Shown one piece after another: positions 1 to 10,169 of a DNA stretch of 64,000 nucleotides; position 1 is the stretch's first letter; each line of letters begins with the position of its first letter. A program made the position numbers and the translations under genes. Origin of the DNA: Euonymus europaeus (lineage: Eukaryota; Streptophyta; Magnoliopsida; Celastrales; Celastraceae); NCBI GenBank assembly GCA_963580455.1, contig OY756971.1, forward strand, positions 13,105,001 to 13,169,000. The letters run 5' to 3'. The notes under the pieces were generated by a model that saw only the letters and a program-made list of their open reading frames with translations, was not told the origin of the DNA and ran no database searches.

Positions 1-2
1 CC

Positions 3-83
3 GAGGAGGCTCCTCTAATCCTTCCTGCCAATGTGGCCACTGCCGAGGAGTCTGGCTCTGGAGTTCCTGCTTTAGATTCCTAG
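3..83 (+). CDS. C-terminal tail of the antisense ORF of the Tat element (partial)
   Basis: An open frame enters from the window edge and stops at TAG 81-83. Its 26 residues begin EEAPLILP and are acidic and small-residue rich. Position and orientation match the end of the opposite-strand gene in the second Tat copy, which also ends with acidic EEP-type residues (stop near 26463) and is followed by a hairpin-rich spacer and then the end of pol. I infer this is the tail of the equivalent antisense gene. The match rests on layout and composition over few residues, so it is moderate. The rest of the gene lies left of the window. Confidence 0.5.
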   Translation, partial: EEAPLILPANVATAEESGSGVPALDS

Positions 84-883
84 GCCTTCTCTTGTATGGG
101 CTTAGCCTCTTTTGCTCTTAACTTAACTTGTAATGAACCTGTTTGAATTTCAATGAAATCAGAATTCATAATTGCTCGGTAGCGCATATTATATACTTCT
201 GTATATTTCTGTTCATATTTGATTGTCATTATGATTTTGTAGTCGGTAAGCAGACCAGCCTTCTTGCATTTTTTGGACTTTTAAGTCTCAAATTTTTCTA
301 AGTATTTCAATGTTGAAAATACTTCCCTGGTCGGTAGGCCTCCCATGCTATTTGTCTCTTCTTGCTTTCTTGATCAAAATCTTCATGTTTTGATTGCCTG
401 GTCGGTATCCGACCATGACTTCAGAAGCCTTTTATTCCTTTTAGGAATATTGGAATGCCATCCTCGTCGGTAGGCCGACTGTGGCGTTGATCTTTGAAGA
501 TCTTTCTTCCTTTTAGGAAGGTCTGAAAGGCCATCTTGGTCGGTAGACCGACTGTGGCGTTTTGACCCTGTTTATTAGGGTGGAGTCTTCATTATTGTGT
601 AGACCGACCAGGTTGATGGTGTCTTCATTTCCTCTTCGGGAGTTATCCTGGTCGGTAAGCCGACCAGGTTTGTTTTTTCCTGATCATCTTGTGACGTTGG
701 TCGGTGTGCATTGATACTTAGACAATTTTTTGGCTAAGTTTGCATGTTGTTCAGGTCAAAGCCTTCTCCTGCATTGTGATGCATTATTTTGGGAAAGAGA
801 CCTGAATTTTTATTCATTCCTGCATGTTCAAAGATGAAAAGCAGATACATAGAAATAAAAACATCATGTGTTACAATAAGGCA
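84..883. repeat. Non-coding 3' region of Tat element with an array of GGTCGG...CCGACC hairpins
   Basis: No coding frame is supported here. The tract lies between two convergent ends, the antisense ORF (stop at 81-83) and pol (stop at 884-886). It contains repeated short inverted repeats of the form GGTCGGTA-N2-CCGACC: near 242, 327, 399-415, 466-479, 538-552, 598-612, 647-668 and 698. The copy at 647-668 has a perfect 9-bp stem with a TAAG loop. Two copies sit in roughly 75-bp tandem units (about 450-525 and 525-600) that share the flanks GCCATC and ACTGTGGCGTT. The function is unknown. Candidates are RNA hairpins that end or process the two converging transcripts. Confidence 0.75.
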
Positions 884-2149
884 TTACACATAGTATCTCC
901 GAAGATTGTCGACATTCCAGGGTCTCATCTCCCCAGGCTTCCTCGGATCTTCGATTTTGTATGTGCCTTCTTTTAGGATTTTCACAACTAGGTAGGGTCC
1001 TTCCCAATTTTCACCTAGCTTACCTGGATGTTTACCTGTAGCAATTACCTTTCTCAGTACAAGGTCTCCAACAGAGAAACTTCTCCTTTTTACTCGCCTG
1101 TTGTGGTACTGAGCTGTCTTCTGTTTATAGGCAGCAGTCCGGATCCTTGCATTCTCCCTGGTTTCTTCTAGGAGATCCAGGTTGTTCAGCAACAGCTCAT
1201 CATTCATTGATTCTTCGAAGTTGGTAACCCTCAATGACGGGGCTCCAATTTCGATCGGGATGACTGCCTCGGTCCCGAAGGAGAGAGAGAATGGAGTTTC
1301 ACCTGTTGATGTCCGAGGAGTAGTGCGGTATGACCAGAGCACACTAGGTAGTTCTTCAACCCATCTCCCCTTTGCTCCATCCAGCCTTGTCTTCAGTCCT
1401 TCAAGGATAGTACGGTTTGTCACTTCTGCTTGCCCATTAGCCTGGGGATGTGCCACGGAGGTAATCCTTAGGTCAATGCTAAGGTCTTCGCAGAATTTGT
1501 GCATCTTTCTGCTCACAAATTGTCTTCCATTGTCCACCACGAGGGCTTGGGGCAAGCCATACCTGCAGATGATGGTTCTCCATATGAAGTCCATCACTTT
1601 CTGTTCCGAGATGGCTGCCAATGGCTCCACCTCTATCCATTTAGTGAAGTAATCAACGGCAACAATAAGGTTCCTCCTCTGCCCCAATGTCTGGACGAAT
1701 GGTCCAAGGAGATCCATGCCCCATTGAGCAAATGGACATGTATTTTGCATAGGGATGATGTCTGAGGAGGGTACTCTCGGCACGTTTGAGTGCCTTTGGC
1801 ACTTATCGCACTTCTGTACGAGCTTCTTAGCGTCCTTCATCATGGTAGGCCAATAGTACCCGCATCTCAGTACCTTGTGACTTAAGGTCCTGGATCCTAT
1901 GTGGCTTCCACATATCCCCTCATGCACTTCTCGGAGTGCATAGTCTGCATCTCTGGGTGCTAGACATTTCAGATATGGAAGAGTGAAGGATCTTCTATAC
2001 ACCTCTCCCTGGATCAGGGTATATCTAGCTGCTCTTTTTCGGAGGCTCCTTGCTTGGTTGCGATCTTCAGGCAAACTTCCATCCTCCAAGTATTTCTTGA
2101 TCGGATCCTTCCAACTCGGCTCATGACCGACATCAATATCTGCCATCAT
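884..2149 (-). CDS. Integrase of Tat element (3' part of pol)
   Basis: This 421-residue frame carries the retroviral-type integrase that inserts element cDNA into chromosomes. Visible parts are the HHCC zinc domain (H and H in VHEGICGSH, then CDKCQRH around residue 115), the catalytic core with first Asp in WGMDLLGPF, second Asp in VVDNGRQFVS and the Glu in NRTILEG, and a C-terminal GPY-type segment (WEGPYLVVKI) followed by the family ending RPWNVDNLRRYY. There is no chromodomain, as expected for Tat. The frame begins with ATG 2149-2147, overlapping the TGA of the upstream frame by ATGA. The first residues continue the linker that is unbroken in the second Tat copy, so a one-base indel, not a separate gene, is the simplest reading. 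Confidence 0.93.
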   Translation of the reverse strand: MMADIDVGHEPSWKDPIKKYLEDGSLPEDRNQARSLRKRAARYTLIQGEVYRRSFTLPYLKCLAPRDADYALREVHEGICGSHIGSRTLSHKVLRCGYYWPTMMKDAKKLVQKCDKCQRHSNVPRVPSSDIIPMQNTCPFAQWGMDLLGPFVQTLGQRRNLIVAVDYFTKWIEVEPLAAISEQKVMDFIWRTIICRYGLPQALVVDNGRQFVSRKMHKFCEDLSIDLRITSVAHPQANGQAEVTNRTILEGLKTRLDGAKGRWVEELPSVLWSYRTTPRTSTGETPFSLSFGTEAVIPIEIGAPSLRVTNFEESMNDELLLNNLDLLEETRENARIRTAAYKQKTAQYHNRRVKRRSFSVGDLVLRKVIATGKHPGKLGENWEGPYLVVKILKEGTYKIEDPRKPGEMRPWNVDNLRRYYV

Positions 2150-5100
2150 TGTACTTCGATGCTCTTTTGCGGGAGTATTTCCACTTGAACTGAGGTAGGT
2201 ACCTGCACTGAGGAGGCAGACGCCAATCGTGCTAACACGTCGGCTCTTGAGTTTTCGCCTCTAGGTATTTGTTTGACCTCCACCTTCGGTATCTTCTCCA
2301 TCAGCTCAAGTACTTTTGCCAGGTACTTAATCATACTTGGTCCCCTTGCTTCGTATTCTCCTTTGATCTGCTCGGTGATCAGCTGTGAGTCACTATGAAC
2401 GATCAAATTTTTAACTTCCAGCTGCTTGGCAAGGCGTAGCCCAGCCAGCCCAGCCTCATATTCCGCCTCATTGTTCGAGGCTTTAAAATTGAATCGCAAG
2501 GAATGTGCTATGGTCATGCCCCCCGGGCCGAGCAGGAGAATGCCAGCACCACTGCCTTCTTGGTTGGATGATCCATCCACAAACAATTGCCATTGTTGAG
2601 GTGCAGTGGAGGCAGTGTCCTGGTTGGGCTCTTTATAGCATTCAATTATAAAATCAGCTAAGGCCTGGGCTTTCATAGCCTTCCTCGGCTGGTACTGAAT
2701 GTCAAACTCTCCCAATTCAATAGCCCACTTCACTAATCTTCCTGAAGTGTCTGGCTTTTGGAGGACTTGTTTTAGTGGCTGGTCAGTCAGGACAATTATC
2801 GAGTGTGCTTGGAAGTAAGGTCTCAGCTTCCTTGCTGCCACTATCAGTGACAGAGCAAGCTTCTCAGCATGGGAGTACCTTGTCTCTGCACTAACCATCA
2901 TTCTGCTGATGTAATACACTGGTCTTTGCACCTTGTCTTGCTCACTTACTAGGACTGCGCTTACCGCGTGTTGTGATACTGCTAGGTAGAGGTACAAGAC
3001 TTCACCCTCTCTTGGACAAGTCAGTAGAGGAGGCTGGCCTAGATAATCTTTAAGATTTTCAAAGGCAATTTGACACTCAGGTGTCCATATGAATTCCTTG
3101 GCCTTTTTTAATGCTTGGAAAAATGGTCTACATTTGTCGCCGGACCGAGCAAGGAACCTTCCTAGTGATGCTGCTCGGCCGGTCAGCCTTTGAACTTCCT
3201 TGGCATTTGTGGGTGGCTCCATCTGCAGGATTGCTTCCACCTTTTCAGGATTCATCTCGATACCCCTGCTGGTTACCAAGAAACCAAGAAACTTCCCGGA
3301 TGCCACCCCGAAGGCACACTTGTCCGGGTTCAGCTTCATTCCAAACCGATCAAGTGTATGAAAGACCTTGCGCAGGTCAGTAGGGTGGTCCTCAGCTTTC
3401 TTGCTCTTCACCACCATATCATCTACATAAGCCTCCAAGGACTTTCCTATCTGATCTCTGAAGATATGGTTCACTAACCGCTGATAGGTGGCTCCAGCAT
3501 TCTTTAATCCGAATGGCATCACCTTATAGCAATACGTCCCCTCAGGAGTAATGAATGAGGTTCCTTCTTGGTCCTCGGGATGCATTCTTATCTGATGGTA
3601 TCCCGAATAGGCATCCAAGAAGCTGAGGAGCTGATGTCCTGAGGTGGCATCTACCAGCTGATCAATCTTTGGTAGTGGATAGCTATCCTTAGGACATGAT
3701 TTATTCAAGTCGGTAAAATCCACACACATCCTCCACTTTCCATTGGCTTTTCTCACCATGACAACATTAGCTAGCCATTCAGGGTATTGGACTTCTCTGA
3801 TGAAATCTGCATCCATCAACTTCCTCACCTCTTCCTTGATCGCTTCTTGGCGATCAGGAGCAAAGTTTCTTCTCTTTTGCTTAACTGGTCGGGCACCGGG
3901 CATGATGCTCAGCCGATGCGTCATCACCTCCGCACTTATGCCGGGCATTTCATCAGCACTCCAGGCAAATGTACCTACACTCGCTAAGAGTAGTTCAGTG
4001 ATCTCCTTGGTCATTGTTTCCCCAAGTTGAGATCCAACACGAAAGTTTCTTTCTGAGCCAGCCGTGACCTCAACTTTCTTAAGTTGCTCTACTGGAGTAG
4101 GCTTGAACACCTGCTCCTCTGCTCTCATATCCAGGCTGGCTACTGAGATCTTCTCTTTCTTCCTCTCTTTGAGTTCAGTGAAGTAGGTGCTCCGGGAAGC
4201 CTTTTGATTTCCCTTCACTTCACCCACTCCCTTCGAGGTGGGGAATTTCATCTTCAAGCAATAGGTTGAGACAACAGCTCTCACCTTGTGAAGTAGTGGT
4301 CTTCCTATGATGGCATTGTGGGAAGCCTTCACATCAACTACCAACATGTCCACCATGTGCATCACCGTCCTGGGATGTGTTCCCAATGTGACTGGGAGGG
4401 TTATCATTCCTTTTGGTATGACTGACTCTCCTGTGAACCCATACAAGGGTACTGAGGTCGGCTTTAGCCTATCCTCCGAGAGCTTCATAGCTTTGAAAGT
4501 ATGGTAGAATAGGATGTCTGCTGCACTCCTTTTATCTACCAAGATCTTCAGGACGTTAAAGTTGGCGATCACCGCATCGATTACCAAGGCGTCATCGTGA
4601 GGGACTCGAACACCTTCCTCATCTTTCTCTGAGAATGTGATGACATCCTCATCCCTCTTGACTCTTTTTCCCTTGGCTAGCTGTTCGGTGAGGCGAGCAT
4701 ATGCTCTCCCAGCTGATGTACTTTCTCCACCTGCTGCCAACCCTCCAATAATGACACCACAGAAATCAATTGTTCCTGCCGTGCCTCTCTGATGTGGAGG
4801 AGAATCTTCCCTCCTCCGTGGCCTTCTATGGTCATCATCTTTTCTGTCATCTCCCCTTCGTTTTCCTTCTCGATTTGCAGTGTATCTCTTGAGGTGTCCT
4901 CTTCTTATCAACTCCTCAATCTCATCTTTCAACTGAATGCAATCATCGGTATCATGCCCTTGGTCCTTATGGAACCTACAATATTTGTTTGAGAACTTCC
5001 TCTTCTCTGCAAAGGTGGCACTCATCTTCTTTGGCCATTTGACCAAGTTCTGGGCCACTATTTCGTTCAACACTATCTTCGGGGGAGCATTCAGTGGAGT

Positions 5101-6309
5101 GTAAGTATCAAAGCGACTAGGTGGCGGGCCAGGTGGAAACTTCCTGGACGGCTGGTCTATTCGCCTGTTATCTTCTCTTCCCGTCCTCTTGTCGCCGCTT
5201 GGTCGGCTACCTCCCACCCCTCCTGAGCGGCCCTTCTCACTAGAGCCTCTCATTCTATCAGGAGAGGTTCGTATCGCAAAACGAGAGGACTTGAGAGAAT
5301 CCGTTGCCTTGATGTATTTCTCAGTCCTTGCCAGGAGTTCATCCATGGACTGAGGAGCATCAGTGCATAATGAGTTGCAGAACTGCTCATGACGCACTGT
5401 CCTGATCAGAGCAGCATTTGCTACAGCAATTTGCACATCAGGGATCTCCAGGCACATCTGGTTGAATCTTCCTACGAAGTCACGGAATGGTTCTCCCTTC
5501 TCGTGTTCAATCACCATCAAGTCCTGATTGGTGGTCTTGGGCTTCCTGGCGCTTGCAAATCGGAGACTGAACTTCCTGGATAGGTCCTGGAAGCTATAAA
5601 TGCTGTGCCTAGGAAGGTTGATGAACCAAGTCCGAGCAGGTCCAATAAGTGTAGAGGAGAAGGCCTTGCACAACACTGCATCTGATGCTCCGCGGCACTT
5701 CATCATGGACTTGTATCCCATGACATGGTCATAAGGGTCCCTTTTTCCATCATACTGCTCCAGGTTGGGGAGCCTGAAGTCACGAGGTATATCTGTCTCA
5801 AGGATATCCCTAGACAGGGGAGTCATGGAGTTGTCCCACATTTCATCAATGATGCTGCGTCCCTGCAGGGCTGCTAGCTTGCGGTCCACCTCTTGAAGGT
5901 GCTTATTGACATCATCATTGACCTGGGAGTGATGGGTGTTCCTATTGGTATTGGAATTCCCTTCTCGGTTCTCGTCCCTCCTCTTGTTCCTTGCATCTAG
6001 AGAACCCGAGTTTTCATCATCCTCGTTCCTTTCAGCGGTCCAAGGTGGGCCCTGCTGGTTAGCCATCATCATCTCAGTGAGGAGCTGCACTTGTTGGCAG
6101 AGTTGATTAAACCGTTCAGCACTGATGGGAGGACCAGCTGTCTCCTGTGGTGGTGCTTGGACGTTTCCTCCTTCTCGGACTTGAGGCGCATCCAAGGGCA
6201 CCTCATGCCTTGGAAGATTCCCATAATCTTGGTGTTGCTGCCCGGCCTCATCTACCAGATGATGGGCATGAGATGTCTCAGGATCGTTGGTTCTTCGAGG
6301 TCTAACCAT
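2146..6309 (-). CDS. Gag-protease-reverse transcriptase-RNase H-archaeal RNase H polyprotein of Tat element
   Basis: A 1387-residue frame starting MVRPRRTND just inside the PBS. The order seen is: Gag with a coiled/charged N-terminal part and a conserved capsid block (DHVMGYKSMMKCRG to ARTWFINLP); a knuckle-like CRFH...GHDTDDC near residue 445; the protease region with DKRSA where D-N/S/T-G is expected; RT with the catalytic YVDD (EAYVDDMVVKSKK); a first RNase H (LTDQPLKQVL); then a second RNase H with FVDGSS, NNEAEYEA, HSDSQL and RADVLA supplying D, E, D and D. The second domain is the archaeal-type aRH described for Tat elements. The frame ends at TGA 2148-2146, and integrase follows in a shifted frame. 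No internal stop occurs, so apart from the protease motif and the 3' frameshift the protein looks complete. Confidence 0.95.
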   Translation of the reverse strand: MVRPRRTNDPETSHAHHLVDEAGQQHQDYGNLPRHEVPLDAPQVREGGNVQAPPQETAGPPISAERFNQLCQQVQLLTEMMMANQQGPPWTAERNEDDENSGSLDARNKRRDENREGNSNTNRNTHHSQVNDDVNKHLQEVDRKLAALQGRSIIDEMWDNSMTPLSRDILETDIPRDFRLPNLEQYDGKRDPYDHVMGYKSMMKCRGASDAVLCKAFSSTLIGPARTWFINLPRHSIYSFQDLSRKFSLRFASARKPKTTNQDLMVIEHEKGEPFRDFVGRFNQMCLEIPDVQIAVANAALIRTVRHEQFCNSLCTDAPQSMDELLARTEKYIKATDSLKSSRFAIRTSPDRMRGSSEKGRSGGVGGSRPSGDKRTGREDNRRIDQPSRKFPPGPPPSRFDTYTPLNAPPKIVLNEIVAQNLVKWPKKMSATFAEKRKFSNKYCRFHKDQGHDTDDCIQLKDEIEELIRRGHLKRYTANREGKRRGDDRKDDDHRRPRRREDSPPHQRGTAGTIDFCGVIIGGLAAGGESTSAGRAYARLTEQLAKGKRVKRDEDVITFSEKDEEGVRVPHDDALVIDAVIANFNVLKILVDKRSAADILFYHTFKAMKLSEDRLKPTSVPLYGFTGESVIPKGMITLPVTLGTHPRTVMHMVDMLVVDVKASHNAIIGRPLLHKVRAVVSTYCLKMKFPTSKGVGEVKGNQKASRSTYFTELKERKKEKISVASLDMRAEEQVFKPTPVEQLKKVEVTAGSERNFRVGSQLGETMTKEITELLLASVGTFAWSADEMPGISAEVMTHRLSIMPGARPVKQKRRNFAPDRQEAIKEEVRKLMDADFIREVQYPEWLANVVMVRKANGKWRMCVDFTDLNKSCPKDSYPLPKIDQLVDATSGHQLLSFLDAYSGYHQIRMHPEDQEGTSFITPEGTYCYKVMPFGLKNAGATYQRLVNHIFRDQIGKSLEAYVDDMVVKSKKAEDHPTDLRKVFHTLDRFGMKLNPDKCAFGVASGKFLGFLVTSRGIEMNPEKVEAILQMEPPTNAKEVQRLTGRAASLGRFLARSGDKCRPFFQALKKAKEFIWTPECQIAFENLKDYLGQPPLLTCPREGEVLYLYLAVSQHAVSAVLVSEQDKVQRPVYYISRMMVSAETRYSHAEKLALSLIVAARKLRPYFQAHSIIVLTDQPLKQVLQKPDTSGRLVKWAIELGEFDIQYQPRKAMKAQALADFIIECYKEPNQDTASTAPQQWQLFVDGSSNQEGSGAGILLLGPGGMTIAHSLRFNFKASNNEAEYEAGLAGLRLAKQLEVKNLIVHSDSQLITEQIKGEYEARGPSMIKYLAKVLELMEKIPKVEVKQIPRGENSRADVLARLASASSVQVPTSVQVEILPQKSIEVQ

Positions 6310-6328
6310 TGTAAGGGAACTTAGTCGT

Positions 6329-6347
6329 TTCCCACAGACGGCGCCAA
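6329..6347 (-). other. Primer binding site of Tat element
   Basis: Read on the minus strand the sequence after the LTR end is TTTGGCGCCGTCTGTGGGA, the tRNA-complementary start site of minus-strand DNA synthesis used by Tat-type elements. It lies 2-3 bases inside the LTR edge at 6350. Confidence 0.85.
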
Positions 6348-6349
6348 AC

Positions 6350-6914
6350 TGATGACGTCAAAAAGGTGTCACTACCGAGAAGACGTTCAGTGGGTCAGAC
6401 CTGTGATAGTGCACGGGCGAAGATCCTTCCAGGGAGCTAATCAGCCGAGCAAAACAGTCTTGGTTGATCAGCTAGGTAGCCTGTCAGGCAGTTTACCGAC
6501 CAGGCTGGTAGGACAGTCCAGGTTGATCAGCTAGGTAGTCTGGAAACTGAGCACAACAAAGAAAGGTGAGCTAAAGGCCGTGCCAGAGGTGTCCTCTGGC
6601 GTTGGCGCTCCGACGCTCAAGTCAGTTGGTATTTCATCAGGTGAGCTCCTCGGACTAGAGCTCTCAATTAGCCAGTACTTAAAAATGTGATTTCCTTGGA
6701 CAATACCTGACCTGCTGAGCTTTATATAGGGCTGGAGACCACTGTTGAAGTGGGTCTTTCCATTATGATTGTGGACCATATCCAGCTGTTTTTCACCTTG
6801 GTAGGTCCAGCTGGTGCACTCTTACCGAGGAGACTGCCTGGTAGGCATGAAGAGTCTTTTGGTCCACATATGACGTGGCGGAGCACCATTGGTGGGGGTA
6901 TTTTTGTAATATCA
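6350..6914 (-). repeat. 5' LTR of Tat element
   Basis: On the plus strand it reads TGATGACGTC at 6350 to AATATCA at 6914, giving TG...CA ends. The boundaries were set by the adjacent PBS on the left and by matching the ends of the paired LTRs of the second Tat copy (start TGATGACGTC, end CCTCATCA). The LTR contains a minus-strand TATA box near 6721-6730. The palindrome TGACGTCA at 6353-6360, a bZIP/CRE-like core, sits at its inner edge. Length is about 565 bp against 537-538 bp in the second copy. Confidence 0.85.
6721..6730 (-). promoter_or_regulatory. TATA box of the Tat 5' LTR promoter
   Basis: The minus strand reads CTATATAAAG. It lies inside the LTR with about 370 bp of LTR downstream, a usual place for the U3/R promoter. 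The equivalent box is present in both LTRs of the second Tat copy. Confidence 0.65.
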
Positions 6915-7003
6915 CTGATGTTTGATTCTTTCAACCACATCCACTTTTTTTAATTTACAATTGAAACTCTGAGATGATCTAACTCGGTAACTCAAGCAAT
7001 TAA

Positions 7004-7587
7004 ACATGTAACATTCCCTTCTACTTCACATATTTGCTTTATTTCAATAATCTCCAAACTTAGATATAAACCTACAATCAATTCCATTCTATTAGGAAAA
7101 TCTGTCTGATGTCATGATTAACTAAATTCAATTCCATTCCAAAATCTTTACACGCTTGATTGATTTCAGAAAAATAATAGATCTTTTTCATGATTAAAAA
7201 ACACATTAGATATAATGATTATGTGGTTATATGCAGATGAATGCCATCAATAATATGCCCAAATGGACATGCAAAACACAATTAAATATCATGGACTATA
7301 GAACAAATATATAAAAGAACGATAATTGGTTGAAGGATAAAATTTACATAACTATGACCAGTCCACAGATCGTACCCTGCTACAATTGAATATCAAAGAC
7401 AACGTACTTGCAATTATCAATGAATACCTATATATGAATATACCTATATATACGTACAATCGGAAGAAACGCGGCTCTATAATAGAGAGTATATGTTGTT
7501 CCATTAAACTGCTGCATGTATTGGGAAAGAGAGTGGAAAACGACACCGTTTTATAATATAAATAGGATTAAGGTCACATAAAAAAAA
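7004..7587. repeat. Duplicated 0.58 kb AT-rich segment, copy A
   Basis: The tract from GTAACATTCCCTTCTAC to AGGATTAAGGTCACATAAA recurs at 17371-17954 in the same orientation with scattered substitutions and small indels. It holds no convincing coding frame. Near its end it carries AACGACACCGTTTT followed by TATAAATAGG, which resembles a plant core promoter. Weaker similarity (TGTTTGATTCTTTCAACCACA) extends to the left of both copies. It could be a solo LTR family, a non-autonomous DNA element or a segmental duplication. It lacks a PBS next to it, so a classical LTR pair is not supported. Confidence 0.8.
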
Positions 7588-8299
7588 TCCTTCATACCCT
7601 ATATAGCGAAGCCCATAAAAACTAGAAAATGCCATTACATCAATTGAGCTTCTGCAAAAGGAAACACTCTTTAATAGTTATTAACCCAGTTATTATCGTT
7701 ATATAAACCATTACACTTTTAGAAACGTAACACAATTTTTTTTCCAAAACATTAGTTTCGATGTTCAACATTGTACAAAACTTACCCAACAATGCCCAAA
7801 TCATATAATACCGTCAGACCATTACAAAAATTGAAGACGACAACTTTTCTTGAATTGGAGAATATTAGAATTTTCTCTCAGCTAAAAGCTCAGCTCTCGC
7901 AACTTGGTCTACCCATAAATCTCACCTCTAAAAACGATAACAAACATAGCTCAAGGTTCATGAATCTGAAGGTGCATCAACCTGCTTTTGAGTTGTTCGA
8001 TCAAGTGTGATGCGATGCTTTCCTCGGCAAGTGTTCGATTTGCCTTTTTTGACTTGGCTTTAGCTCTCCACCTATATCTCCAATCTTTTGCTTCATCACT
8101 TTTTTTTTCAGTGCTGCTATCTTTTAACACTTTCAAATCTTTGAAATTTATGTGATGTTCTAAATTCATAGAATTTAACATATAAGCACTTGACCAAATG
8201 CTCCACGATCAATATTCCTTTTCTAGGGGTATACAATTATCTTGTTAATCTTCAAACGGGTTCATATTTCTTGATTGAATAAATATTCTTTGGATTCCA
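7588..8299. other. AT-rich spacer with one short unrecognised ORF
   Basis: No element or known gene is recognised. A 76-codon minus-strand frame at 7951-8181 encodes a Lys/Arg/Glu-rich peptide (KDWRYRWRAKAKSKKANR) without a recognisable domain. It could be a chance frame or a remnant. I see nothing else of note. Confidence 0.4.
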
Positions 8300-8584
8300 G
8301 GATTGAAAATGGATCAACATAGATCAAGTAAGTACCCCTTACAAACCCCTATACTCAGGCTAACCCCCCATTTTTTTCTCCACTTCCTCGTTCGCAATCT
8401 TTCCTCCAAACAAACCCGAGCACTCAGGCTAACCGGACACCTCAATCTATCTTCCCTGTTCAATTCTCCACCAACCCAACTACCCCTACAACTGCCCACG
8501 CATCCACTAGCAAACCTTCCTCCTACAATCAGCCAGCGAGCAACCCCTACCAAGAAAAAGTCGGCCACCCTACATTAAATGCCC

Positions 8585-9581
8585 AAAACCACCCTCGAGT
8601 AGAGAGTTGTAGAGTTTATTTTGAGAATATCCCTAATCGAGTGGACACCCATATGATGAAACGTGTCATGGGAAAGCATGGCTTTGTGCAGGAGGTGTTC
8701 ATATCTAAGAGGTAGAATAAGAAAGGTCATTGATTTGGTTTTATTAGATTTCATAGGAAGGAAGATCAATCATCGTTGAGCGCTTTGAATGATACATGGT
8801 TTTGTAGTTACAAGCTGAGAGCCAAAAATGCCAAGTTTGCAAAGAAGGAAGAGTTGAAAATTTCCCAATTCCTATTATGCGTAGTAGAAAACCCCTCCAA
8901 AGTGGAAATGTTAACAATTTGAGGTATGCCGAGGTTATCAAAGAGTTATGATCGTCAATCACTGGTGATAATCAGCAACATATTGGCCTAAGTAAGGGCT
9001 GGGGGAGGTCCCTGAAGGTTGATACCAAGGATGAGGAAAAACAATGGCTTGACTTATCTGCGGTGGGATAGTTAATTGAGTTTAACTGCCTATTAAACCT
9101 GGAGGAAGTTATGTCCCATGATAACACATGGATTGAAGCATGGCCCATGGGTGGTAATCAGGTGTTACTAACCTTTCAATCCAAAGAGGAAATGATGTGT
9201 ACTTTGGACAATGGAGATTGGCTAGGAGAGTGGTTCAGATTGGTTAAGCCATGGCATCAATCTACAACTTGAAGGGAAAGATGAATTTGGTTGAGATTTG
9301 CGGGGGTACCTCTTCATGCCTGGAATAATGAGGTTTTCATTGAACTAGGTAGTCTGTGGGGAACCTATGTTACCACTTATGAGGAGACAGTTTTCAAAAA
9401 GTGGTTTGATATTGGTAGAGTTCTCATCTCCTCCAATGAGATAAACACCATAATGGGTTTAATTACTTTGGAAGTGGATGGAGAAGTGTTCAATGTGCAG
9501 GTGATAGAAGAGCCAAATCAAACCATATTTGCCACTCCCTTCCACAAAGTGGTGAATATCCCTATGATGAATAAGTCGTAG
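8585..9581 (+). pseudogene. LINE ORF1 remnant (RRM-like and DUF4283-like regions)
   Basis: Around 8600-8760 the broken frame reads CRVYFENIPNRVDT ... GFVQEVFISKR ... FGFIRF, the RNP-type pattern of an RNA recognition motif found at the start of many plant L1 ORF1 proteins. At 9291-9581 a 96-residue stretch (RFAGVPLHAWN, WFDIGRVLISS) matches the DUF4283 region that follows in these RNA-binding ORF1 proteins. Several stop codons between and within these parts make it non-functional. ORF1 proteins coat the LINE RNA. Assignment is from motif pattern only. Confidence 0.7.
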
Positions 9582-10169
9582 AAGTTCATATTGTTGCCGA
9601 AAGTAGGTGACGGTGACCCCCAGATGGGTCAAAAACTAGATGATTATTCAAAGGCAGGATTATTTCAAATTTCAAACAATAATGGTAAATCTCAGACCAG
9701 GGATCCTCAGCATCAGGAGTTGTAGGTGGCTATTTTCGATAGCCCGAGTACAGACTACTTATTACCATTGGACGGTTGTATGTAGGATGGGCAACTAGTG
9801 CATATAAGGCCTAGTGAAATAGTTAAGAATCTTGGGTCACTAGCGGAGGATGAACCTGTCTTGGGCATTGAACAAAGTGTAGAGCCTCAAACAAATATAA
9901 TCATGTGTCAAGTTGGTGGAGCAGTAAGGTCTAGTGTCGACTCAGGTGAATCCTCGAGAGTATTCCACCTGGTTTTGAGCATGCATTGGAAGATGAAAGA
10001 AGGAAAGGAAAGGCAAAGCTTAGCAAATAAGAGTAGTATTTAAGCAAGTCTTGCTGGAGTAGTGTAGAAGAATAGCTGCAGAAGGGAATTATTGAGAGGG
10101 AGGTCTTAGAAGCCTTTGTTGGAGTAGTTAAACCAAGATAATTACTTCAGCTCCATAGTCCAGGTAATA

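Larger units (their letters stand above)
1..6914 (-). mobile_element. Tat-lineage Ty3/gypsy LTR retrotransposon, 3' end outside window
   Basis: The element is transcribed right to left. The 5' LTR is at 6350-6914, the primer binding site directly inside it, then gag, protease, reverse transcriptase, RNase H, a second archaeal-type RNase H, integrase, and a 3' non-coding tract running to the window start. The order RT-RH-INT makes it Ty3/gypsy, and the second RNase H after the first is the mark of the plant Tat lineage (Ogre/Tat/Grande relatives). Its 3' LTR, and so its target duplication, are not in the window. It is the best preserved Tat copy here: two long open frames cover gag to integrase. 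The LTR ends, PBS type and layout match the second Tat copy at 23548-32840. Confidence 0.93.

Noticed and set aside
242..710. CRISPR array
   Set aside because: Short palindromic units with irregular spacing in a plant retrotransposon, with no regular repeat-spacer pattern and no cas genes.
1182..1765. Plus-strand open frames inside the integrase gene
   Set aside because: They are shadows of the minus-strand integrase and RT frames, whose motifs are clear. The same holds for plus-strand frames at 3111-4507, 27560-28003 and 44463-45252.
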